A DNA stretch of 64,000 bases from Parvibaculum sp. (GCF_030694575.1 NZ_JAUYUS010000064.1:28338-92337), one strand, 5' to 3'; positions 17,128 to 27,164 are shown, numbered from the stretch's first letter. Translations and numbers: made by a program. The notes: generated from the letters alone by a model not told the origin.

Positions 17128-18387
17128 CTATCCGTCGACGACGATGCACTCGATCTTGCGCGCTTCGAGAGATTTGCAGGTGGCTCTCGCCTCGCTGACC
17201 CCTTCGAAAGCACCGGTTCTCAGCCGATAAAAAATGCCGCGCTCGCCAAGGTCCGCCTTCTGGATCGCATAGTCGAAACGACCGAGGATAACAGAAGCCT
17301 GGCGGGAGATTTCCTCCCAGGCCTGCGCGGCAAGATCGGGCTCCCGGAAAGCGCCGAGCTGCAGACGGTAGCGCGCATGCCCGGCCGATGACGGGTCTTT
17401 CGAAGCCGCAGCCTGCTTCTTGGTCGCCGGAGCTTGCCGCGCTTCGGGAAGCGCCTCCGCCGGCCTGAGCGATCCGGTTATGAGGGTGTCATTGTCATCG
17501 GCCGCCGCCATGGCCTTCGCGCCGGGCTCCGGCGGCGGAAAACGGGTCGCCGTCGTCCGCCAGCCGCCAACGCTGGCAATGCGGATAACCTTCCCGCCTT
17601 CATGGCCGGAAGACGCGGCCTGGAATGGCGCAACGGTGGATGGCAGAACTTCCGGCACGGGCTTGGCGGACGGCGGCTCATTGTTTTCCGCCGCGGACGC
17701 AAGCTGAGGAGAGAGCGCCGTCAGCTTCGTGTTCGCCAATTCGAATTCCGGGTCCAGGGCAAGGGCTTGCCGGAGATCGGCGGCGGCACGCTCAAGATCG
17801 CCCGTCTGTTCGAGCGCCAGCGCGCGGCCGAATAATGGCAGCTTGCGCTCCCTGCCCTGCATGTTGTCGATGGCGGCCGAATAATGCTCGATGGCCTCCG
17901 CATAGGCCTGCCGGCGCCGTTCCAGATTGGCGAGATTGTGGTAGGCGGCCGCATAGTTGGGTGTCAGTTCGACCGTCTTCAGATAGTCCTTCTCCGCCTC
18001 GTCTCCCTTGCCGGCATTGCCGTAGGCGATGCCGCGGTTGTAATAGGCCCGCGACAGCACCGAGGGCGGCAAGGCGTTTGTTTCGATCGCCCTTGTATAG
18101 TCGGCAATGGCGGCGTCCTGCTGGCCGATCTTCTGGAAGGCGACGCCCCGGTGATGATAGGCGACCGCGCGCCCCTCGGGCGTCAGGCCGCCACTGTCGA
18201 GCGCGTTGGAAAAGTCGACTGCTGCCCTGTCGTACTGGCCGAGTTCAATGGCGTCGGCTCCGGCTTTCATCAGCGCAGCCGCTTCCTCGGCCGCGGTACC
18301 CGCCTGCGCCGGGCGCGAGGTGGTTGGAGAAAGGGCGAAAAACGCCACGAGAAGGGAAACGGCAAAGACGTGCCCTTTTCCGCTCAT
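17128..18387 (-). CDS. TPR repeat protein with C-terminal SPOR domain, exported
   Basis: 419-residue protein with a signal peptide (MSGKGHVFAVSLLVAFFALS, cleavage probably after a nearby AQA). At least five tetratricopeptide repeats follow (residues about 30-215, e.g. AIADYTRAIETNALPPSVLS). A low-complexity linker leads to a C-terminal SPOR domain (RLQLGAFREPDLAAQAWEEI to the end). SPOR domains bind denuded peptidoglycan glycan strands at the division site, so a periplasmic envelope role is likely. Start ATG 18387 has GAGG four bases away and was preferred over ATG 18399, which has no ribosome site. The gene stands alone downstream of glmS. Confidence 0.83.
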   Translation of the reverse strand: MSGKGHVFAVSLLVAFFALSPTTSRPAQAGTAAEEAAALMKAGADAIELGQYDRAAVDFSNALDSGGLTPEGRAVAYHHRGVAFQKIGQQDAAIADYTRAIETNALPPSVLSRAYYNRGIAYGNAGKGDEAEKDYLKTVELTPNYAAAYHNLANLERRRQAYAEAIEHYSAAIDNMQGRERKLPLFGRALALEQTGDLERAAADLRQALALDPEFELANTKLTALSPQLASAAENNEPPSAKPVPEVLPSTVAPFQAASSGHEGGKVIRIASVGGWRTTATRFPPPEPGAKAMAAADDNDTLITGSLRPAEALPEARQAPATKKQAAASKDPSSAGHARYRLQLGAFREPDLAAQAWEEISRQASVILGRFDYAIQKADLGERGIFYRLRTGAFEGVSEARATCKSLEARKIECIVVDG

Positions 18388-18567
18388 CTTGCCTCGCATT
18401 CTGGACGCCGCATCAACCGGCCCTCCCCGACACGCGATAAGCTGGTGACCTGCGGAAAATCTATCACGCCGCTCCAGAGCGCGGAGCAGGAGATGGATTT
18501 GTTATAAATAACAGCTAGTTAGAAGAGAGGGTGGAGTACGGGCTTCGCAAAAAGGACCGAATCGCGA

Positions 18568-20391
18568 CTATTCCACCGTCACCGACTTCGCAAGGTTGCG
18601 CGGCTGGTCGACGTCGGTCCCCTTGGAAACCGCCGTGTGATAGGCGAGCAACTGCACCGGAATCGCGTTCACGATCGGCGCTATGAGCGGATCGACCGGG
18701 GGCACTTCGATGGTTGCCCAGAGACCTTCGCCCGCGCGAGTGATGCCCGCCTTGTCGGCAATCAGAACAACCCGCCCGCCCCGCGCGATCACTTCCTGCA
18801 TGTTCGAGATCGTCTTGTCGAAAAGGGCATCGACCGGCGAGATGACGACGACCGGCACTTCTTCGTCGATCAGCGCGATGGGACCGTGCTTGAGTTCACC
18901 GGCAGCGTACCCTTCGGCGTGGATATAGGAAATTTCCTTGAGCTTCAGCGCTCCTTCGAGCGCGATCGGGTAATTGTGTCCGCGCCCCAGATAAAGCACA
19001 TCCCTCGCTTTGGCGAGATCGGCGCTCAATGCCTGAATCTGTTCGTCGCTCGCCAGCGCCTCCGCCACATGGCGCGGCACCTCCATCAGCGTGCGGACAA
19101 GACGCGCCTCGTCCGCTTTCGCGATTGTACCCCGCGCAAGACCGGTGCGGATGGCAAGCACGGCAAGCGTCGTGAGCTGGCAGGTGAACGCCTTGGTCGA
19201 CGCGACGCCAATCTCGGGCCCTGCAAAAGTCGGCAGGATCGCATCGGAGGCTCGCGCGATGGAAGACTCCGTCACGTTCACGACAGACAGGATTTTCTGG
19301 CCATGCGCACGGCAGTAGTGGAGCGCGGCCAGGGTGTCCGCCGTCTCGCCCGATTGCGAGATGAAGATGGCGAGCCCGCCTTCCGTCAGCGCCGCATCGC
19401 GATATCGGAACTCCGAGGCAATATCCACCTCGACGGCAACCCGGGCATATCTTTCGAACCAGTACTTGGCGACCAGACCGGCGTAATAGGCGGTCCCGCA
19501 GGCGACGATGGTAATGCGCGGAACGGTAGCAAGATCGACCGGCAATGCCTGGCTTCGCAGAGCGTCGTTAAGCGGGTCGAGATACTCCGACAGCGTGTGA
19601 CCTATCACCTCTGGCTGCTCGAAAATCTCTTTCGCCATGAAGTGACGATGATTGCCCTTGTCGACCAGGGCGGCGGAAACATCCGTAATCTTGATCGGCC
19701 GCTTCGCAACCTGTCCCTGAACATCGTAGATGATGGCGGAGGTGCGGGTAATTTCCACACGGTCGCCTTCCTCGAGGAAGGTAACGCGATTGGTCATCGG
19801 TGCGAGCGCGAAAGCATCGGAGCCGAGATACATCGCCGTGTCGCCATAGCCGACTGCCAGAGGACTACCGCGCCGCGCTCCGACCATCAGGTCTTCCTCG
19901 CCGCGAAAGATTATGCCGAGCGCGAAGGCGCCTTCCAGCTCCTTGAGCGTGGCGGCCGCAGCGTCGCGGGGAGAATATCCCCGGTCGAGATAATGCGTCA
20001 CGAGATGCGCGATGACTTCGCTGTCCGTCTCCGTCGCAAAGACAGCGCCTTCGGCCGTCAGCTTCTCGCGGAGCTCCCGGAAATTTTCGATGATGCCGTT
20101 ATGCACGATGGCGACGCGGTCTGTCGCATGAGGATGGGCGTTGCGCTCCGTCGGCGCGCCATGCGTCGCCCAGCGCGTATGGCCGATGCCGATGGTGCCG
20201 TCGAGAGGGTTATCCCCGAGCAGCCGTTCGAGGTTGGCGAGCTTGCCTTCGGCGCGGCGGCGGGAGATTTCCCCACCCGAAAGCGTCGCGATGCCCGCGC
20301 TGTCGTAGCCCCGGTATTCGAGGCGCTTGAGCGCTTCCAGAATGGTGGGCGCGACGGGTTCCGTTCCGATGATACCGACAATGCCGCACAT
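18568..20391 (-). CDS. glmS: Glutamine--fructose-6-phosphate aminotransferase (isomerizing) GlmS
   Basis: 607-residue enzyme converting fructose 6-phosphate and glutamine to glucosamine 6-phosphate, the entry to UDP-GlcNAc for peptidoglycan and LPS. It begins MCGIVGIIG, where Cys2 becomes the N-terminal nucleophile after Met removal; this fixes the start at 20391 despite a longer open frame. The glutaminase domain (to about 240) has GHTRWATHG. Two SIS domains follow (SQSGETADT, and the GRGHNYPIALEGALKLKEISY region), and the protein ends KSVTVE. One base separates the glmU stop from this ATG, so they form a glmU-glmS operon. Confidence 0.98.
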   Translation of the reverse strand: MCGIVGIIGTEPVAPTILEALKRLEYRGYDSAGIATLSGGEISRRRAEGKLANLERLLGDNPLDGTIGIGHTRWATHGAPTERNAHPHATDRVAIVHNGIIENFRELREKLTAEGAVFATETDSEVIAHLVTHYLDRGYSPRDAAAATLKELEGAFALGIIFRGEEDLMVGARRGSPLAVGYGDTAMYLGSDAFALAPMTNRVTFLEEGDRVEITRTSAIIYDVQGQVAKRPIKITDVSAALVDKGNHRHFMAKEIFEQPEVIGHTLSEYLDPLNDALRSQALPVDLATVPRITIVACGTAYYAGLVAKYWFERYARVAVEVDIASEFRYRDAALTEGGLAIFISQSGETADTLAALHYCRAHGQKILSVVNVTESSIARASDAILPTFAGPEIGVASTKAFTCQLTTLAVLAIRTGLARGTIAKADEARLVRTLMEVPRHVAEALASDEQIQALSADLAKARDVLYLGRGHNYPIALEGALKLKEISYIHAEGYAAGELKHGPIALIDEEVPVVVISPVDALFDKTISNMQEVIARGGRVVLIADKAGITRAGEGLWATIEVPPVDPLIAPIVNAIPVQLLAYHTAVSKGTDVDQPRNLAKSVTVE

Positions 20392-20392
20392 G

Positions 20393-21751
20393 CTATTCGC
20401 CCGACACTTTCTTCTTGTCTTTGTGTTTTGCGTGGAACGCCGCCGCCCAGCCCGGCTTTTCGACTTGTTTCGCGCGGGCAACGGCAAGAGCATTTGCCGC
20501 GACATCCTTCGTCACGACACTGCCGGAACCCAGATAGGCGCCGTCGCCGATCCTGACAGGTGCGACGAGCGAGCTGTTCGAGCCGACGAAGGCACCGGCA
20601 CCGATATCGGTGAAGAACTTGTTGTAGCCGTCGTAGTTGCAGGTGATCGTGCCTGCGCCGATATTCGCTCCTGCGCCGACCCGCGCGTCGCCGATATAGG
20701 ACAGGTGGTTCACCTTGGCCCCGTCCTCGATCTTCGCCTTCTTCGTCTCGACGAAATTGCCGATACGCGCCTTGCGCCCGATCTCCGAGCCGGGCCGGAT
20801 GCGGGCAAAGGGACCGATTTCGGCCCCCTCGTCGATCCGCGCGCCTTCAAGATGCGAGAAGGCCTTGATGGTGACGCCGTCCGCAATGCTGCAGCCGGGG
20901 CCGAAAACGACATTCTGGCCGACCGTCACGTCCTGGCCGAACATGGTGTCGAAGCTCAGATAGGTCGTTGCCGGGTCGAGCAGCGTAACGCCACCCGCCA
21001 TTGCCGCCGCACGCAGCCGTTGCTGCATGGAGGCTTCCGCCGCCGCAAGATCGGCACGGCTGTTGACGCCCTGAATATCCGCCTCCGGACAGAAAACAGC
21101 ACCGCAGGCAAGACCGGCGGCGCGGCCATGCGCGACCATATCGGTCATGTAGAACTCGCCCTGCGCGTTGTCATTCGTGAGCATGGCGAGAAGGCCCGGA
21201 AGGTGAGCCGTCCGAACGGCCATCGGCCCGCCGAAACAAAGCCTGTTCTTCCTTTCCTCGTCCGTCGCATCCTTGTGCTCGACGATGCGTACGACTTCAT
21301 TGCCGTCCAGCACGAGCCGCCCATAACCCGTCGGATCCGCCGCTTCGAAACCGAGGACGACGATGTCGCTGCCTTCCTCGCAACGGCGCGCCATATCGGC
21401 AAGTGTTTCCCGCCGCACGAGAGGCGTATCGCCGAATACGAGCAGAACCACATCCTGCTTTTCACCGATATGCGGCGCGGCGGCACGGACTGCATCGCCT
21501 GTGCCCAGTTGCTTTTCCTGCACGGCGATAGTGAGGCCGGGCACGAGCCCCCGGGCATAACCCGAAACGTCGTCCATACCCGGACCGACAACAAGCACCG
21601 GACGGGCGCCGCCCAGCGCCTCCACGGTGGACAGGACGTGTCCGAGCATCGGCCTTCCGGCGATGGGGTGCAGGGCCTTCGGCAAACGCGATTTCATGCG
21701 CGTGCTTTTGCCCGCAGCAAGAATGACGGCGCATGGAGCGTTCGTCGTCAT
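20393..21751 (-). CDS. glmU: Bifunctional N-acetylglucosamine-1-P uridyltransferase / glucosamine-1-P acetyltransferase GlmU
   Basis: 452-residue enzyme for the last two steps to UDP-GlcNAc. The N-terminal pyrophosphorylase begins with VILAAGKSTRMKSRLPKAL (residues about 9-27). The C-terminal half is a left-handed beta-helix of hexapeptide repeats with RPGSEIGRKARIGNFVETKK and NYDGYNK, the acetyltransferase active region. The start at 21751 (MTTNAPCA) places the nucleotide-binding loop at the usual distance. The AT-rich 132-base region upstream (containing ATATAAATTTAT on the minus strand) probably carries the operon promoter. glmS follows immediately. Confidence 0.97.
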   Translation of the reverse strand: MTTNAPCAVILAAGKSTRMKSRLPKALHPIAGRPMLGHVLSTVEALGGARPVLVVGPGMDDVSGYARGLVPGLTIAVQEKQLGTGDAVRAAAPHIGEKQDVVLLVFGDTPLVRRETLADMARRCEEGSDIVVLGFEAADPTGYGRLVLDGNEVVRIVEHKDATDEERKNRLCFGGPMAVRTAHLPGLLAMLTNDNAQGEFYMTDMVAHGRAAGLACGAVFCPEADIQGVNSRADLAAAEASMQQRLRAAAMAGGVTLLDPATTYLSFDTMFGQDVTVGQNVVFGPGCSIADGVTIKAFSHLEGARIDEGAEIGPFARIRPGSEIGRKARIGNFVETKKAKIEDGAKVNHLSYIGDARVGAGANIGAGTITCNYDGYNKFFTDIGAGAFVGSNSSLVAPVRIGDGAYLGSGSVVTKDVAANALAVARAKQVEKPGWAAAFHAKHKDKKKVSGE

Positions 21752-21883
21752 GACCTCAATGTGTCTCCAGTTGGTGCAGGACCGGCTGCGCGAAAATTGC
21801 ACAACCTCCAGTAAACACGGAAATAAATTTATATTTCGCTATGTTGCCCCGATTCCCTGAGGGACCGGTAGAGGGCATGCGGC

Positions 21884-22870
21884 TCAGCGATTGCGCTCGG
21901 CGAGGCGTTTTTCCCAAGCGAGCGCATGGGCGACGATCGTGTCGAGGTCGTCGAAGGCCGGGGTCCAGTCGAGGGTGCTTTTGATCCGGGCAGGATTGGA
22001 AACGACGGAAGCAGGATCTCCGGGCCGGCGCGGCGCTTGACGTATCTCGAAGCCGTGCCCCGCCACCCGCTCGACCGCGCCCAGAACCTCACGCACGGAG
22101 AAGCCGTGGCCGTAGCCGCAATTGGCGACGATGCTGTCGCCACCCTTGCGCAAATAGCCGAGCGCGGCGGTATGCGCCGCCGCGAGATCGCTCACATGGA
22201 TATAGTCGCGAATGCAGGTGCCATCGTTCGTCGGATAATCGTCGCCGAAGACTTCGATATAGGGCCGTTGTCCGAGTGCGGTCTGGCACGCGACCTTGAT
22301 GAGATGGGTTGCGTTGGCTGTCGACTGCCCCACCCGGCCTTTCGGATCGGCGCCCGCGACATTGAAATAGCGCAGCGCTGCGTAGGTCATGTCATGAACG
22401 GCGGCCACATCGCGCAGCATCCATTCAGTCATCAGCTTCGAACGGCCGTAAGGCGACATGGGCTGCAGTATGGCCGCTTCGTCCACCGGCGACTGTTCCG
22501 GCATGCCATAGACGGCGGCGGTGGACGAAAAGATGAAATGCTTCACGCCGCCCGCCACGCAGCGTTCGATCAGCGAGCGCGATTTGGCTGTGTTGTTGAG
22601 ATAGTACTTGAGGGGGTCCGCGACCGATTCAGGAACGATGATCGAGCCCGCGAAATGAATGACGGCTTCGACGGCATGCTCGCGGATGATCCTGTCGACA
22701 AGCGGCGCGTCCGCGATGTCGCCGACATAGAGCCCCTCCGGCTCCTGAACCGCCCAGTCGAACCCCGTGGAAAGATCGTCGATCACGACGACCTTTTCCC
22801 CGGCGTTCATCAAGTCGATAGCAGCGTGGCTGCCGATATAGCCCGCGCCGCCGGTGACGAGAATGCTCAT
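21884..22870 (-). CDS. galE: UDP-glucose 4-epimerase GalE
   Basis: 328-residue SDR-extended enzyme interconverting UDP-glucose and UDP-galactose. The NAD loop is TGGAGYIGSHAA at residues 6-17, catalytic Ser/Thr are in FSSTAAVYG, and the YxxxK pair is in YGRSK (about residue 147). The C-terminal half contains CIRDYIHVSDLA and GDPASVVSNP, both typical of GalE. The length is within the family range (about 330-340). It provides UDP-galactose for surface glycans, which fits the sugar cluster further right, though it is not part of that operon. It lies 34 bases downstream of cysNC on the same strand. Confidence 0.93.
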   Translation of the reverse strand: MSILVTGGAGYIGSHAAIDLMNAGEKVVVIDDLSTGFDWAVQEPEGLYVGDIADAPLVDRIIREHAVEAVIHFAGSIIVPESVADPLKYYLNNTAKSRSLIERCVAGGVKHFIFSSTAAVYGMPEQSPVDEAAILQPMSPYGRSKLMTEWMLRDVAAVHDMTYAALRYFNVAGADPKGRVGQSTANATHLIKVACQTALGQRPYIEVFGDDYPTNDGTCIRDYIHVSDLAAAHTAALGYLRKGGDSIVANCGYGHGFSVREVLGAVERVAGHGFEIRQAPRRPGDPASVVSNPARIKSTLDWTPAFDDLDTIVAHALAWEKRLAERNR

Positions 22871-22904
22871 GGAAAACCCTGCCTGAACCTGCTTCGAGGC
22901 AGGG

Positions 22905-24824
22905 TTATACCTTGAACTTCATCTCCACATAGTTGACGAGTTTCTCGACCGCTTCCTCGATGGGGGTGGAGGCGGTGTCGACCGTCAACTCCGCATTTTC
23001 CGGCTCTTCGTAAGGCGCTGAAATGCCAGTGAAATCCTTGATTTCGCCAGCGCGGGCCTTCTTGTAGAGCCCCTTCGGGTCGCGCGCCTCGCAGGTGGCG
23101 ACATCGGCCTTGACGTAGATTTCATGGAAATCCGCCTCGGCCGCGGCCCGTGCACGGTCGCGGTCCGACCGGTACGGCGAGATGAAAGAGGTGATGGCGA
23201 TCATGCCCGCACGCGCGAACAGCGCCGACACCTCACCGACACGGCGGATGTTTTCCGCGCGGTCTTCCGGCGAAAAACTCAGATTGGCATTGAGGCCGTG
23301 GCGGACGTTATCCCCGTCCAGAACGAAGACGTTATAACCCTTCTCGAAGAGCTTCTTCTCGAGCGCGACGGCCAGCGTCGACTTGCCCGCGCCGGACAGG
23401 CCAGTGAACCAGAGCACGCCGCCCTTGTGACCGTTGCGGAAGGCCCGCGCTTCGTTGGTGATGCCATGTTCGACGCGGGTGATGTTGGTCGAACGCGACG
23501 TGATGAGGTCGCGCTGGTCGGCATAGCCTTCCATCGAGATGATGCCGCCGCCGGCGATGTCGTATTTGTCGATGAGTACGAAACGCCCGCTCTTCGGCGC
23601 CTTGGTGAACTCGTCGAGTGCAAGCATGCGGCGCGCGCGGATGACGATTTCGGCAACCTGGTTGCGTTCGACCTGATGGGACGAGGAGTTGGAAAGATCG
23701 CTGGTGTCCACAATGCTTTCGATAGACTGGACGGTGACTGGCGCTTCGAGCGTGCCGAGCTTGATGCGGTAGCTCTTGCCTTTCACCAGCGGCTCATGGC
23801 CGAGCCAGAAAATCCGGGCACGGAACACGTCCGTCTCGATGGGAGGATGATCGACATGGCTTATAAGTTCGCCGCGTTCCACGAAAATCTGCTCGTCGAG
23901 CGTGATGCCGACGGACTCGCCGGCGACGGCTTCCGTCGGCGCTTTCTTGCCCGGAACCGTCGACCAGTATTCGATCGACTTCACACGAGCGGTTTTGTTC
24001 GAGGGCGAGAAGACGAGTTCGTCGCCGATGGAGAAACGGCCTTCCTCGACGCGGCCCGCGATGATGCGGCGGTGATCGAACTTGTAGACGTCCTGCACCG
24101 GAAAGCGCAGCGGCCGGTCGACCGGCGACGCGGACGGCATGAAGCTGTCGAGTGCCTTCACGACCGTCGGGCCCTTGTACCAGGGCATCGCGCCCGTCTG
24201 GTTGACGATGTTGTCGCCCTGACGCGCGGAGACGGGAATGACGAAGGTCGGCGTCACGCCGATGGAGGTGAGATAATCGCGGTATTCCTGCTCGATCAGA
24301 TCGAACTGGTCCTTCTCGTAATTGATCAGGTCCATCTTGTTGACGGCAACGGCGACCTGACGGATGCCGAGAAGATGCAGCAGGTAACCGTGGCGGCGGG
24401 ATTGTTCGCGCACGCCTTCGGCGGCATCGATGATGAGCAGCGCTGCGTCCGACTGGGCGGCGCCGGTGATCATGTTCTTCAGGAATTCCTTGTGGCCGGG
24501 CGCGTCGATGATGGTGTAGTCGCGCGCATCGGTCTTGAACCAGATCTGGCTGGTGTCGATGGTGATGCCCTGGTCGCGCTCCGCCTGAAGCGCATCCATG
24601 AGGAACGCCCATTCGAACGGCACGCCGCGCCGCTCGCACATGGCCTTGATGGACTCGTACTTGCCGTCGGGGAGCGAGCCGGTGTCGTGGAACATGCGGC
24701 CGACAAGCGTGGACTTGCCGTGATCGACATGGCCGACGATGACGATGCGCAGGAGATCGCGATAGGAGGCGGGGTTCGTATTCACGGCAGCGAGCCTGAC
24801 TTTCGCTTCGGATGCTTCGGACAT
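22905..24824 (-). CDS. cysNC: Bifunctional sulfate adenylyltransferase subunit 1 / adenylylsulfate kinase (CysN/CysC)
   Basis: 639-residue fusion. Residues about 20-440 are the GTPase subunit of ATP sulfurylase, with [15 protein letters not shown] (G1), [12 protein letters not shown] (G3) and NKMD (G4). Residues about 450-639 are APS kinase with [13 protein letters not shown] (P-loop) and [11 protein letters not shown]. Together with CysD it converts sulfate to APS and then to PAPS. It starts 12 bases after cysD. The pathway feeds cysteine synthesis and sulfated glycans or lipids; sulfite reductase genes are not in the window. Confidence 0.97.
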   Translation of the reverse strand: MSEASEAKVRLAAVNTNPASYRDLLRIVIVGHVDHGKSTLVGRMFHDTGSLPDGKYESIKAMCERRGVPFEWAFLMDALQAERDQGITIDTSQIWFKTDARDYTIIDAPGHKEFLKNMITGAAQSDAALLIIDAAEGVREQSRRHGYLLHLLGIRQVAVAVNKMDLINYEKDQFDLIEQEYRDYLTSIGVTPTFVIPVSARQGDNIVNQTGAMPWYKGPTVVKALDSFMPSASPVDRPLRFPVQDVYKFDHRRIIAGRVEEGRFSIGDELVFSPSNKTARVKSIEYWSTVPGKKAPTEAVAGESVGITLDEQIFVERGELISHVDHPPIETDVFRARIFWLGHEPLVKGKSYRIKLGTLEAPVTVQSIESIVDTSDLSNSSSHQVERNQVAEIVIRARRMLALDEFTKAPKSGRFVLIDKYDIAGGGIISMEGYADQRDLITSRSTNITRVEHGITNEARAFRNGHKGGVLWFTGLSGAGKSTLAVALEKKLFEKGYNVFVLDGDNVRHGLNANLSFSPEDRAENIRRVGEVSALFARAGMIAITSFISPYRSDRDRARAAAEADFHEIYVKADVATCEARDPKGLYKKARAGEIKDFTGISAPYEEPENAELTVDTASTPIEEAVEKLVNYVEMKFKV

Positions 24825-24836
24825 GACTGGATTCCC

Positions 24837-25631
24837 TTACAGATAGCCGTCGGCCCGAAGGCGCTCGAACGCATCTTCCGACTCATGATCCATGGCGCGG
24901 CCCGAACGTTCGGAAACGCGCGTCGTCTGCAGCTCTTCGATGATCTCTTCGATGGTCGTCGCGGTGCTCGCGACCGGAGACGTGATGTCCTTGTCGCCGA
25001 GCGAGCGATAGCGCTTGCCGTCCTTCGCGAAATAGAGCGGGATCGTCGGGATCTGCTCGCGCTGCGTGTAGAGCCAGATGTCGATTTCCGTCCAGTGCAG
25101 CAACGGATGGATGCGGATATGCGTTCCCGGCGGGAAATCGGTCTTGAACTGGTCCCAGAACTCCGGCGGCTGGTCCTTGAAGTCCCACTGGCCGGTGAGG
25201 CCGCGCGGACTGAACACGCGCTCTTTTGCACGGGTCGCTTCCTCGTCGCGGCGGATGCCGGCGAAGAGCGCATTGAAGCCGTGCTTCTTGATCGCGAGCT
25301 TCAGGCCTTCGGTCTTGCGCGCGGCGGAGCGCGCGGCGGGCGGCAGCGTGTCGTCGATCGTATCGAGCGGCGGGCACAGCTCCCGGATGAAGTTCAAATT
25401 CCATTCGGCCGCATAACGGTCGCGGAATTCGTACATTTCCGGGAACTTCTTTTCCGTGTCGACATGCATGACAGGGAACGGCACGTGGCCGAAAAAGGCC
25501 TTTCGCGCCAGCCAGATCATGACGTTGGAGTCCTTGCCGAGAGACCACAGCATCGCGATGTTCTCGATGCGGTTGAAGGCCTCGCGGAAAATGAAAATGC
25601 TTTGGCTTTCGAGCTGGTCCAGACGATCCAT
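24837..25631 (-). CDS. cysD: Sulfate adenylyltransferase subunit 2 CysD
   Basis: 264-residue catalytic subunit of ATP sulfurylase. The PP-loop SLGKDSNVMIWL lies near residue 30, followed by PFPVMHVDTEKKFPEMY and GIRRDEEATRAKER, and the C-terminus ends DGYL. The start ATG 25631 (MDRLDQLESQ) matches the family N-terminus; an in-frame extension to 25703 adds 24 residues and would begin inside the upstream hairpin, so it was rejected. It is the first gene of the cysD-cysNC operon. The leader carries the inverted repeat at 25677-25721. Confidence 0.96.
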   Translation of the reverse strand: MDRLDQLESQSIFIFREAFNRIENIAMLWSLGKDSNVMIWLARKAFFGHVPFPVMHVDTEKKFPEMYEFRDRYAAEWNLNFIRELCPPLDTIDDTLPPAARSAARKTEGLKLAIKKHGFNALFAGIRRDEEATRAKERVFSPRGLTGQWDFKDQPPEFWDQFKTDFPPGTHIRIHPLLHWTEIDIWLYTQREQIPTIPLYFAKDGKRYRSLGDKDITSPVASTATTIEEIIEELQTTRVSERSGRAMDHESEDAFERLRADGYL

Positions 25632-25676
25632 GACTGCCTTCCTGCATGCGGCGCCGAGCGCCTGCCACACAAAACA

Positions 25677-25721
25677 CACAAAAACAAAGGGATTATTTTT
25701 CAAATCCCCTTTGCGTTTGTG
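25677..25721 (-). terminator. Long imperfect hairpin upstream of cysD (terminator or leader attenuator)
   Basis: Two arms of 18-19 bases (25677-25694 and 25703-25721) pair with few mismatches around an 8-base A/T-rich loop. On the minus strand the stem is followed by a T-rich tract. It could end transcription of the small membrane-protein gene at 25801-26121 or act as an attenuator or operator for cysD. The sequence does not decide between these. Confidence 0.55.
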
Positions 25722-25800
25722 ATTTAGTGCGCCCGCATTTTATTTGCAAGCGCGAAATGGTCCAGGGCGACGCCGTGCCAGCGGCCAAATAGCGCGGCCT

Positions 25801-26121
25801 TCAGCGCCGCGCGAGGCCTTTGGCCGGACCGCCCGAGCGCGAGGCCGGAACGAGCTTTTCGGCGCTGCGCCGAACCGGGCGCGAACTGACGACCGCCGGA
25901 TTGAGCCTGCCGCTGCGACCGAGGCTCTTACCCTCGAGTTTCCGCATGAGCGCGTCAACACGGGCCTTGAATTCACGCTCCGATCGCGCCGCTTCCTGCT
26001 TTCTCTGGGCGCGCAGACTGCTCACATGCAGCACCGTCAGAATTAGAAACAGAAGCACCAGTCCGCCTACGGAAACCTGGGTCTCCAGGGACATGTTCCC
26101 GAGGAGTTCAGCAACCGACAT
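25801..26121 (-). CDS. Small single-pass membrane protein, unknown function
   Basis: 106-residue hypothetical protein. The N-terminus (MSVAELLGNMSLE) is followed by one strong transmembrane segment (about residues 16-33, VSVGGLVLLFLILTVLHV). A short charged, probably coiled-coil stretch (QRKQEAARSEREFKARVDAL) and a very basic, low-complexity tail rich in Arg/Ser/Pro complete it. I chose ATG 26121, preceded by GGGGAAAGAT; ATG 26133 is an alternative. The basic tail would face the cytoplasm. No family is recognised. The gene sits alone between cysD and carbonic anhydrase, with a hairpin downstream. Confidence 0.6.
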   Translation of the reverse strand: MSVAELLGNMSLETQVSVGGLVLLFLILTVLHVSSLRAQRKQEAARSEREFKARVDALMRKLEGKSLGRSGRLNPAVVSSRPVRRSAEKLVPASRSGGPAKGLARR

Positions 26122-26349
26122 ATCTTTCCCCATCGCATCAGCGCGGCCCTCGCGCTCTTGAGCCAGACTCTATGCAGATTTCGGGCCTTTTCCAGTGCAT
26201 CGGCGCATCAACATCTTCGGAAAAGACGCGGCCTGCCGCAGCGGTTATTTCGCAGGCAACTGCCCCGGATTTAGGCAGGAATGTGCGACTTTCCCATGAC
26301 GGGGGGCTCGTGTATGTAGGCCTGACTCAAACTGTGAAGGCAGAAAATC

Positions 26350-26991
26350 ATGGACGCTATCGACAGCCTGATTGCCGGTTACAAGGCCTTCCGCGCCGGC
26401 ACGTATCGCCAGAATGAGGAGCGATATCAGGCACTTGCGGCGAAACGCCAGCAGCCCAAGGCGATGATCATCGCCTGTTGCGACAGCCGCGCCGACCCCG
26501 CCATGGTGTTTTCGGCCGATCCCGGCGAGCTTTTCGTGGTGCGCAATGTGGCCAATCTGGTGCCGCCCTACCAGCCCGACAGCCACTATCACGGCACCAG
26601 CGCGGCGTTGGAGTTTGGCGTCAAAGTCCTTGAAATTGCTGATCTAATCGTGATGGGCCACGCCGGCTGCGGCGGCATCGAGGCGCTCTACGACGCCGGC
26701 TGCGGACACCCGCCGGAGGGCGAATTCATCTCCAACTGGATGTCGCTCGCGACCGGCGTCGAAACCTCCGTGCGCCACAAGCACGGCGAGCTCGAAAAGC
26801 CCCGCCTGCTCCGCATGATGGAGCAAGGCGCCGTGGTGCAATCGCTTGAAATGCTTAGAACTTTCCCCTTCGTCGCGGAACGGGAAGCGGCCGGAAAGCT
26901 GCGCCTCCACGGCTGGTTCTACGGCATCGGCACCGGCATTCTGTCGATCTACGACCCGGCCAAGGACCAGTTCGCCCCGGTCGGCGAATAA
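26350..26991 (+). CDS. Beta-class carbonic anhydrase
   Basis: 213-residue zinc enzyme interconverting CO2 and bicarbonate. The beta-class zinc ligands are visible: Cys44 and Asp45 in CCDSRAD, and His104 and Cys107 in HAGCGG. The length is typical (about 210-220). It is transcribed alone, with a 228-base AT-poor region upstream and divergent from the small membrane protein. Housekeeping bicarbonate supply for carboxylases is the usual role in heterotrophs. No cyanate lyase or transporter is adjacent, so cynT is not assigned. Confidence 0.95.
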   Translation: MDAIDSLIAGYKAFRAGTYRQNEERYQALAAKRQQPKAMIIACCDSRADPAMVFSADPGELFVVRNVANLVPPYQPDSHYHGTSAALEFGVKVLEIADLIVMGHAGCGGIEALYDAGCGHPPEGEFISNWMSLATGVETSVRHKHGELEKPRLLRMMEQGAVVQSLEMLRTFPFVAEREAAGKLRLHGWFYGIGTGILSIYDPAKDQFAPVGE

Positions 26992-27164
26992 CACCGGAAC
27001 CGGAAAACGGCGCGACTGTCACAATTCAAAATGGGCGTATTTCCGCCATCGTTCCGGTGCCGGTTTTCATTGTCATCGATCTGTCACTAAACCGTCACAA
27101 CGCTCGCGGCACACGGCATCCGGAACCGGACCGGCACGGGGGATAAGTCCCCCTGCCCGCCCCG

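Noticed and set aside
18400-18567. glmS regulatory RNA or ribozyme
   Set aside because: The glmS gene directly follows glmU with a 1-base gap, leaving no room for a leader; the region here is downstream of glmS and shows no conserved fold.
23124-25727. 867-codon open frame antisense to cysNC and cysD
   Set aside because: It crosses two conserved genes on the other strand and reads as low-complexity Arg/Asp/Val-rich shadow sequence.
26992-27164. Inverted pair CACCGGAAC / GTTCCGGTG after carbonic anhydrase
   Set aside because: The arms are about 50 bases apart with no supporting inner pairing, so a terminator could not be supported.
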